A DNA stretch of 64,000 nucleotides from Madurella fahalii. Taxonomy: Eukaryota > Ascomycota > Sordariomycetes > Sordariales. The notes under the pieces were generated by a model. It was given only the letters and a program-made list of their open reading frames with translations. It was not told where the DNA came from and did not search any database. Below, piece after piece: positions 56,194 to 64,000 of this stretch (positions within the stretch are counted from its first letter, which is position 1; every line of letters starts with the position of its first letter). The position numbers were made by a program, and so were the translations under genes. The stretch is from assembly GCA_029876055.1 (NCBI GenBank), contig CM056878.1, positions 62,001 through 126,000 on the forward strand, read 5' to 3'.

Positions 56194-58155
56194 GGTGATG
56201 GTCTCGGTGCGAGCGACGGCATTCGGGTTTAGACATGATTGAACGACATGGGCGGCTGAGGCCTGTATGGAAATGTGGAAGGACGCTTTCGGCCGTACTA
56301 CTTCGATACCGACATCCTAACGGTTGTTTCTAATGTGGTTTTGGGAGCCATCATACCTTACGAATCTATTACCATAAACTACCTTGCATCGCCACTGTGC
56401 ACACGCTGGCCTGCGTCCGGCCTATCAGTTGTGTTCAAGAAATGCCGGGTGTTACTCGCATGATGCTCTCCGACGTTGGGCTCTTTCCAATGCGACTTCC
56501 GGCATTGCCGGCTTCCGCACCAACCGGGAGAAACAGGATGCCTCATTTTCCTTTTCCGTTATCAAATGATGACCGAGCTCTCGAGCTTACGACTCGAATT
56601 GTGCAGGCATGTCTGAGTGAGTCGATGTCGTGAGGGATCGCGGCGGTTGATATCGGGTAATTTCTTGCAGGTCCGGCAACGAATCCGCGGCATCGCCGCA
56701 ATACACTGCTCAATATACGGCCCGCTTTCCAGCCTCAACCGTCCGCTGACGTTCGAACCGATGTAACGGTAGCAGGCCAATGAGGCTGAAAAGGGGTCAC
56801 TCAATTTACGCCAAACCCGGTATCGAGCTGCGAGCAAGACGGCACGGTAACTAGAGATGATGCACGGGAGAGAAGGCGGTCTGCTCACCAGCAACCTGGA
56901 AGACCCGAATCCAGCTTACCAACCTGAATCAGCCCCTGCAGAGCTTCTCGAACCATGGCTGTCACGATTAATTGCCCTACAGGACGACATCCCACGAATA
57001 TCCCGTTAGTACCATTACATTCGACCCCCCTCCCACCACCACCCCCCACCCCCCCTCTCTTACCAGACAGCGGCACAGAGGCGACCGCAGTCAGCACCCA
57101 ATGACCCAATGACAAGGTTACACGGAAACACACCCATGATGTATGTACGCCAAGCGATTAACGCAACAATATTAGCTTCCTTCCTGTCACCTTCCCGCGT
57201 GGCGGCAGTGGAACCTCAGGCCAACCCTGGCCGGCGGATCACCGTGCAGTAGACAGGTTACCGGTGAATCAGCTTGCCGTTGGCGCGGTGTCTAGGCATA
57301 CTCCCAAGCCAGGCTCTGCGGCCCGCCCGTGGCGAGGAACGGTTACAATCCGGCCGTACCCTGCAATACGCTAGATGACCTGCATCACCGCCACGAGGTA
57401 ACATGATTGACTTCGAGGTCGGTGTGTCAGTCATGGCGCCGCCGATAAGGGGCCGTTGCGAGACTGACATATACCAGCCCGCGTTGCAACGGGTTCTGCG
57501 GGTTTGATTGAAGTTGCTTATCAACTCGCTAAGATCCAACATTGCGATTGGAGCTGCACGAAGAGGCAGACCCTTGCAGCCACTGTCGGTATTGAAGGCG
57601 CGAAAATACTGTATACCTTGGGTATTTGTGCCGAGCCCCGATCGCTACCAGTAAGTAACACCTCGCTGACAGCCGGTGAGGATTTGGTGGCACGGCACAC
57701 ACGGACGCAGACTCAAACCGGCCCGTATCCCCCTTCCGCGACGGCGTCGGTGGCCGAGTACGAGCAGGCGTGGGAATAGAACCGGCAGATGTTTTAACCA
57801 ACATGTATATTCTGGATGTTACTTGGACTTGACACACCCTGCGCGCGCACCTGTCGAACCGGCAGTGCCTATCCCAATATGCCGAATTAAGCAAAGCGGC
57901 GATGAGGTAATTAGAGACAGTTTTCTGACCCGAGAAGGGAATCAATCGGCGTTAGTCTAGAGCTTCGAGACAGTTTGAGCCGGTTTCCGCTAATTAACGA
58001 GAGCCTACAACTGCCGATTCGGAGCGCTGTTTGTATTGCATCATCGCTTCTGAACTTCTGACTGAACTCGTGAATCACGGCCAAATTCTGGGGCTTTGCA
58101 TACTGAACCAGCCGGCCGCACGTCATCAAACTCCGGCTCGTTAACAGCATCTTCA
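56194..58155. other. Intergenic between convergent genes
   Basis: 2 kb with no convincing gene. A C-rich tract (about 57026-57057, CCCCCCTCCCACCACCACCCCCC) stands out. Frames such as 57529-57945 lack motifs. Confidence 0.5.
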
Positions 58156-60665
58156 TCACGTCTCACTCGCGCCGGGACTGCTGCCGCTTCTCGGTGACGA
58201 ACCCCTCCAACTCCCTTCCTCGTCCCCTTCCTCCAACTGCATATGCTGGCTCACCAGCGTCCCCAATCGGTGCAGCTCGGGATCATCGGCAATACTCACG
58301 GCGCTCGGCACGAGCCTGCTCCTCACTCCTCGTAGTATCTGCTGCTCCTGGAACTTCTTGTTGGCGTCGTCTTCAACCTCCCCAATCACCGTGCCCAGCA
58401 TATCCCTCTCAGCCGGCCTCATCTTGTTCTTGAGCATCTGGAAGGTCACCCGGCAGAGGTAGTGGCTTTTCCCTTGATCGTGTATCCCTTTGGCGGCGAG
58501 GATCAGGGTGGAGCGGGTGGAGTCGAGATCGCATGGGTTCGAGGGCGCATTTGTGTCGGCCGCCGCGAGGATTTTCTTAAGAGAGATGAAAGCGAGCTGG
58601 TTCAGGGGTTGGCCTAGGAAGGTGTCGCCGTAGTCAAAGCCGTGGCGGAGGTAGTACAGTCGGACCAGCGTTTCGAAGTGTAGGGACGCCGTGTTCCAGA
58701 TCTCCCAGGATGAGGTTCCATCGCCTTGTGTAATACGGGTCTGATCGGTGGCGCAGATGGGCTCATACAGGTTGAGGACGATGTTTTGGAAGTTGATACT
58801 GGCGGACCGTTAGTATCTTGCCTTTGCTGGATAAAACGGCTTGAATGGGGAAAACGTCCTAGCCACTTACTGGAGCATCAGTTGAGCTGGAAGAGTCACT
58901 CTCTCGGGTTTGAGCGGCTCCGGCAGGTTGTCGTACCAGTTCTTCAGCCGATGGTAGAATTCATTGGCTTTGGCCAGCGTTGCCGATGCCGAGCCAGATT
59001 GGCCAAACCTCTGGACACAGATATCATTCATGATTCTACGAATCCCTAGTCCGGCATGGAACAAATAGGGAAAGTTTGTCGTGTAGAGTTTGGTGTCTAG
59101 AGGATATCTCAGCCATATCTGTCCATACCACTCGGGATCAGCGGACGGGTCGGGCAATGGGATGTCTGGAGGCGCTCGGAGCAAAGGCGGCTCAAACGTC
59201 ACATAGGAATGGATGCTGACAGGCCTCAGCAAAAGTGCCTGAGAGGCAAAGGTAAGGTTTTCGAAGTTGGCTTACCACTGAGAGTTAAAAAGTGCCCATG
59301 CTGTAAATTCCTTGGCCCGGATTCTTCTGCTATCCTGCTTTGCGCCACTATCTGGCGAGAACAGGCCGATTTTCTTTGCCATGTTCACCGCTCGACATAG
59401 ATAAGAGTAGCCGATGGTGTCACTGGCGTGCATGTTATGCGCAGCGTTAAGGAGTATAGCAGCTTGCAGTGTTGTGATTCGTACCCGCCGGCTCGCTGTC
59501 TCTATATCCCACAGCCTCTCAGCTTCAGCAACGAACTGGTAGCTGAGATTGCACGGATTCCAAAACTCGTAGCGATTCGGGATTCTATCACAGGCCATCT
59601 GGGCAGGCGGCTTTAGCAAAGATTTTGTCAACGACAGCGGGGGCTGCAGTGAGGAGACTCACACTAGCAACCGCAAGCACAGCGTTTACGAGCAGCGACG
59701 AGCAGCAGCAGCGATGCCCAGCGGCCATGTCCTGAAGAAAGTAGTCCTTTTGGAACGCGGGGAACCAATGGTATTCACATGAGAAATACAAGCCGAACAG
59801 TTTCCGCATCAAGTTATCATCGGAGCTGACCTTGGTCCAGTCGGATGGCTTGGCCGAGCTAAGCAGAGGTTCGACGACCTCGGCAGTGTGATACGGTTTG
59901 AAGTAAGGGCTCTGCGGTTCCAGAGAACGGGAATCGTCCGACAGCAGGAGCCCTTGAGCGGTTGAGGCGCTGCTCGTTGTCCACTCGTAGACGCGGGCAT
60001 TGAGGTACGGGTTGTCCGGCCGTACCAGGAAAGCCGGCATCTCTTGCATCAGCGGAAACACATATCGATATTTCGCCTCGGGCACCACGGCCAGCTGCAA
60101 TAGGAGATCAGCCTCCTCGATGTGGCGAAGAATGGATTCCGGGTCTCCACCCGATCGGATGCGCTTCACAATCTCGTGTGATTCTGCTTCGGGCCGGGAA
60201 CGCAAGTGGTCGAATATCTGTTGATATGTTGCTTCTCGTTCGCTTAGCTCCGTCAGCTTTCTCTTGAGCGCCTGAGCGTGCGTCTCCCTTTCCGAGCCCG
60301 TGCTGTACACGCAATTGACGCCCGTCGAGACGCAGTAACCGCAAGCTGGACGTGCCGCATTGCACTGCAAAAAGAGTTAGCGTGTCGTTGAGCGCCCAGA
60401 AATATTATTGTGACTGTTCTCGGGTCAGAGGAACTAGCAGTGTTGCTACATAATCTCTCACCTTCGCCTTTCGCTTTCTGCAAGTTTCGCACGCAGCTGT
60501 GCTATATGCCTTCTTTCGGGGCGGCAACGTCCATGTGCTGGAGCCTCCTGGAGCGCCTAGAGCACCTGGAGCACCTGGAGGACAGGGACTTTGCGCGCGA
60601 GCAACGGGTAGAATGCGGCGAGGCCCTTTGGGTACAGTACTGCTGGCACCATCCTGGCTCTGCAT
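58156..60665 (-). CDS. Zn2Cys6 transcription factor
   Basis: Five exons, 60665-60462, 60364-59663, 59598-59276, 59215-58871 and 58798-58156, give 738 residues with matching phases. The zinc cluster is complete and split by intron 1: ACETCRKRKAK, then CNAARPACGYCVSTGVNC. A Pro/Gly/Ala-rich leader (PCPPGAPGALGAPGG) precedes it and a coiled segment (ALKRKLTELSEREATYQQIF) follows. The Fungal_trans region includes LFGLYFSCEYHWFPAFQKDY, RYEFWNPCNLSYQFVAEAER and AWALFNSQCIHSYVTFEPPL. It resembles nirA-like regulators in general build, but no exact relative is claimed. It is the nearest regulator to the DIT1/DIT2-like genes and the copper transporter and could control them; this is inference from position. 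It is convergent with the Ctr gene. Confidence 0.87.
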
Positions 60666-62869
60666 CGTTGAATGTTTAACCCGAGATAGAACTGTCTAGT
60701 CCGAACTAAGGTGCCCTAAAATCGAGGGTGCTCCTCTGAAAGATGACGTCGGGTTGAAAAGCATGTCACAGTTAACACGTAAGGTACCTTTAGGTAATTT
60801 ACCTGGTGTTAAGCGTGGGGTCACAGGCCTGGCATTGCGTTTGCCCTGACCGCCGACGCACCGACAACAGCGAATCAGAAGACAAGGGAATGATTCCGGC
60901 GCAAACCTGGGCGCTAATGAGAAATCCCGCAACCATTCGCCTTCACACTCCTTTTTCTTGATATCGTCCCCGTCCAATAGCTTGCAGTGTTTGGGGTCTG
61001 CCTGCCTGAATTTTGCCATCCACGGTAAAACGGGCCACTTTGGCCAGCAAGTCTTTCCTTTTCATCGAGAAGAAAACAACATCCGATCACGGTCCTTCAG
61101 AACGAACCCCCTGTTCCCAGCAAACCCAGGATTGGCTCAATTTCCCGTCCGGATGTCTTCTCATGCAGCCAAGTCACCTAGACCAGCCCGCCGGAGGCAG
61201 AATTCGCAGCTTGTTAATTGTCCGACAAGACAGGCCCGTCGGTTCCTGCCCAACCATGGTGAAATAGCCGTGGCTTTGTAAGCGGATGCCGGCCTCAGCT
61301 ACTAGAACCGAGCCACGAGTTGTGCGCTGTCATGTTCCGATGACCACCTCCCGGCATCTCAGATACTGCGGCTATGCAAGGCAGGCAAGTATATCCTTGT
61401 GCCAACACGGTCACCCAGATCCCGGTATTGGAAATAGGCAACCATCTTGTAGTAATCCGGCGAATTCAAGTCTTTGGCCACTTCGGTCCCAGTACCGTTT
61501 CTACGAGACCTGGAGGCGACACCTGCTAGATAACACCGAGGACAATGAATGGACCCAGGTGGCTGAAGAGTGTGACACAACGGTCATTCGCTGCGACCAT
61601 CGCCTAGGCTGAGCAGATAGTTGACTGAACTTTCGCCGTTATTGTGGATCCGAGGAACAGGCGCCGGCCATGGCACAACAGCGTAGCCGCCACATGTCTG
61701 TCACTTGGACCTTCCATAGCTGTTGAATTTTATCCAACAGCGGCCAGGGAGGTTCAAGGCCCGGATGCAATGCGGCCAGCGACAGTCGGGCCAGTGCAGA
61801 GAGATACCAATCGCATTACATTCTAATCCTGCAAGTTAGAGCTTGGCGGGACTGTTGACCCTTTTAGTTCGACCAATGTGACGAAGAGCGGAGGAAGCTC
61901 AACAGGAGACGCGTATCCATGCCCGGGGAAATCCTACGGCTCCTATCCCCCGGCCCTACCCCCCGGCTCTCCCTTCTCCGGCTAGCTTGTTAGGACTCAC
62001 GAGCAAACGACTTGCCAAGTCCGGAATCGATACTGAAACACTTCGCCTTATTGAGTGTCTGAGCAATTTGCATGCCTTTCTTTGTCTATAACAACAAGTG
62101 GCTCTTAGTACCAGCTGGTTGGTGCCTACGCCGTTACAGAATCGGTGTTTACACTCGGTTGGGTTTATTTAACGGTTGCTGGCATTTAGTAGGTTAACCT
62201 GTGGTCACGTTATACATTTCTGGACAAGTGGTCAGAGATATGTCAAGTGCAAGGGGGTTTCGCGGCGCCAAGTACGATAAGTCCGACCGACTTTACCTCC
62301 CTAAACAAAACCGGACCAGGACCTGGCAACCAAGGCCTACCACTGGATCGGCCCAAATGATTTACTACTTGCATAAGAGAGCTTCCCACCCAATATGAAC
62401 GTCATTTGGTTCCCATATACGCAGGCTAAACAGCCCCCTCATACTCTAAGTCGATGGGGAAAAGTTAGTAATCTTTTAGCAAGGTCAATAGGTTGTTCAT
62501 ACCCGACAAAGTCAACGAATAGCCTCATGGTTGGCGATCCGAAGTCATTTTTTCCGACTACATTGGAGTGAGTTGTTGCTGAATTAACATAAAATCTGAG
62601 AAACTGTTGGGAAAGAAGAACAAGCCACTACGATCACCATCATTCACAAGTATCGCAACCGATCTTCTTGATTTCATCCCGATACCCGTCAACAACTTAC
62701 CGTGTTTCAACGTTGCTAAGTAGACCTTGGGGAAAGACCTAGTGTTCTGCGCTCGATACTATCAGCGCTATGGGCTGGGCTAATTTATGGGTGATTTCGG
62801 CACAGGCAGCACGTCTTTTAATGAATACTTCAGTATTATCGAGTGAATCTGCACCTCGGATCTATGCAA
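60666..62869. other. Intergenic
   Basis: 2.2 kb with no convincing gene; short frames overlap and lack motifs. ACGTAAGGTACCTTTAGGTAA at 60778-60798 is another of the simple palindromic spacer sequences seen in this window. Confidence 0.5.
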
Positions 62870-63826
62870 CTACGGCAAGCATGTCAGCATGCTCTGCAGC
62901 TTGTCCCTCACCACGGCCTGCTTCTCAGCAGGTGCGGTCGTCTTATCGTTGGCGTCTCCCACGCTGATCGACACATAACACCCATCCGTATTCACAACAG
63001 AAAGCTCCGTGGGCAAGCGGTCGCCGCCGCAATGCTCAATGTCGTCCTCAGATAATACCCCAAGGTTGATGCGACTCAAGACCCACTGGAACTGGCTGGC
63101 CTGTGTGCATTTGCCCTCGACTTTGGGAAAGTTGACGTTGAGAAAGACATCTTCTGGGAGATATGGCTTTCCACTTGCGATCACGGCGTTTGTAAGCGTG
63201 GCAGCAAGCTCAGCGTACACAAGACTACGCTGAGGCGCAGGCGATGTGTCCCAGGCCAGGGTGCCGGTCGAGGCCCCAGAGAAAGCGATGGCAGGGATCT
63301 TCTCCTCCTTTGCTGCATAGACGGCCGACCCGACGGTGCCGGAGAAGTGCACCGTCAGATATAAGTTGCTGCCAACGTTGGGACCTGAGACGGCCAGCTC
63401 GGGAGCTTGGCCGTTCCAGAGCTGAGGGCCAATGGTATCGATGCCGTAGCGCATCGCCGTCACCGGGTACGAGTTCACCCAGTTGAGCCGCGGCGAGGTA
63501 GCGTTGCGTCCGATAGGCCCGCTGTTGGCGGCGCAGCTGTTGTACTGGCAGGCGCTCGTCCTGGGGCCGGGCTCAGTGTCCAGCGAGCCTGGGTCGGTGA
63601 CGTTCATCAATTAGCATGTGCCACTCTGTCTGTCTGGGTTGCCCTCACTTGTGCCCGACTTGTTCTCAGCAGGCGCGGACAGGACAGCATCGTGGCCCGA
63701 TGCAATAAGCGCATCGTGGAACGTCCGAACATACTGCTCTGCCCAGCCATCGTCGTTAGACTGGATGATGCGAATTCCCTGGACGCCGAGAGCCGGCAGC
63801 AGGGCGAGAAGGGGTTCAATGCGCAT
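62870..63826 (-). CDS. Secreted SurE-type 5'/3'-nucleotidase (acid phosphatase)
   Basis: Two exons, 63826-63649 and 63588-62870, give 298 residues with matching phases. ATG 63826 gives a signal peptide (MRIEPLLALLPALGVQG); an ATG 26 codons upstream adds a polar stretch and is unlikely. SurE marks are present: IIQSNDDGWAE with Asn24-Asp25-Asp26 as metal ligands, VLSAPAENKSGTS for substrate binding, AVSGPNVGSN with the second metal Asn, and FSGTVGSAVYAA. It should remove phosphate from nucleoside monophosphates or other phosphoesters outside the cell. Bacterial SurE is cytosolic; secreted fungal SurE-like phosphatases are a known variant. With the 5'-nucleotidase at 29.4-31.2 kb and the PHO-4 permease it could serve phosphate scavenging, though the three genes are far apart. 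Confidence 0.92.
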
Positions 63827-64000
63827 CGTGCGGGTTTGGCTCGACCGTGTCTCCGTTGTAGCTGCTTTGGGCGTCGCACTGGCAGAGTTGCTGCGTTCGA
63901 TCAACTACAAACCGGCCTTCCCTCAACCTTCCTCTTATAGGGGATGGGCATCCAAAGGGGCATGCCAATCCGTCGCTTCCTTTTGGTGTACAATTACCCC

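Noticed and set aside
1..64000. CRISPR arrays, bacterial operons, riboswitches
   Set aside because: The window is fungal; no regularly spaced repeats or bacterial gene organisation were seen.

Overview
The window is nuclear DNA of a filamentous ascomycete (Pezizomycotina, most likely a Sordariomycete, perhaps Sordariales). The signs are short introns (about 50-120 nt) with GT-AG ends and CTAAC/CTGAC branch points, GC-rich exons in AT-richer spacers, Zn2Cys6 regulators, an AA9 lytic polysaccharide monooxygenase, a fungal katG and an intron-bearing tRNA-Phe. Gene models were built by reading ORF pieces across splice sites by eye; every multi-exon model given as intact closes in frame. The first splice site of the regulator at 8691-11365 is weak.

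Layout: 1-5.4 kb holds a DUF2306-type membrane protein and AT-rich spacer. At 5.4 kb is a small secreted cysteine protein resembling Hrip1 elicitors. At 7.3-8.5 kb is a broken alpha/beta hydrolase, then a Zn2Cys6 regulator (minus strand) and a full-length ABCB-type multidrug transporter (12-16.5 kb). A secreted AA9 LPMO lies at 18.4 kb. A second, strongly decayed hydrolase relic lies at 19.9-20.9 kb inside a gene-poor tract. Next are a three-repeat Myb protein (23.6-25.1 kb) and an intronless catalase-peroxidase (26.4-28.6 kb). Then come a secreted 5'-nucleotidase, a secreted M28 aminopeptidase, a Pth11/SAT4-like rhodopsin-fold membrane protein, a secreted tandem rhodanese, and a PHO-4-type phosphate permease. 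An intron of the permease gene contains a complete tRNA-Phe gene. A tubulin-tyrosine-ligase-like protein follows at 44.2 kb.

The most notable region is 46.3-60.7 kb: a DHA1-type MFS exporter (minus), a divergent DIT2-like CYP56-type P450, a DIT1/PvcA-family isocyanide-synthase-like gene, a Ctr copper transporter with a Mac1-like copper-response element upstream, and a Zn2Cys6 regulator. By analogy with yeast DIT1-DIT2-DTR1 and with copper-regulated isocyanide clusters of Aspergillus, this looks like a small tyrosine-derived formamide/isocyanide locus next to copper uptake. The DIT1-like gene carries a one-base frameshift in a G run, so the pathway is either recently lost or the assembly has an indel. 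A palindromic GTACWGTAC motif occurs in each of three spacers of this locus.

The window ends with a secreted SurE-type nucleotidase/phosphatase (62.9-63.8 kb). With the 5'-nucleotidase and PHO-4 it gives the window a loose phosphate-scavenging theme.
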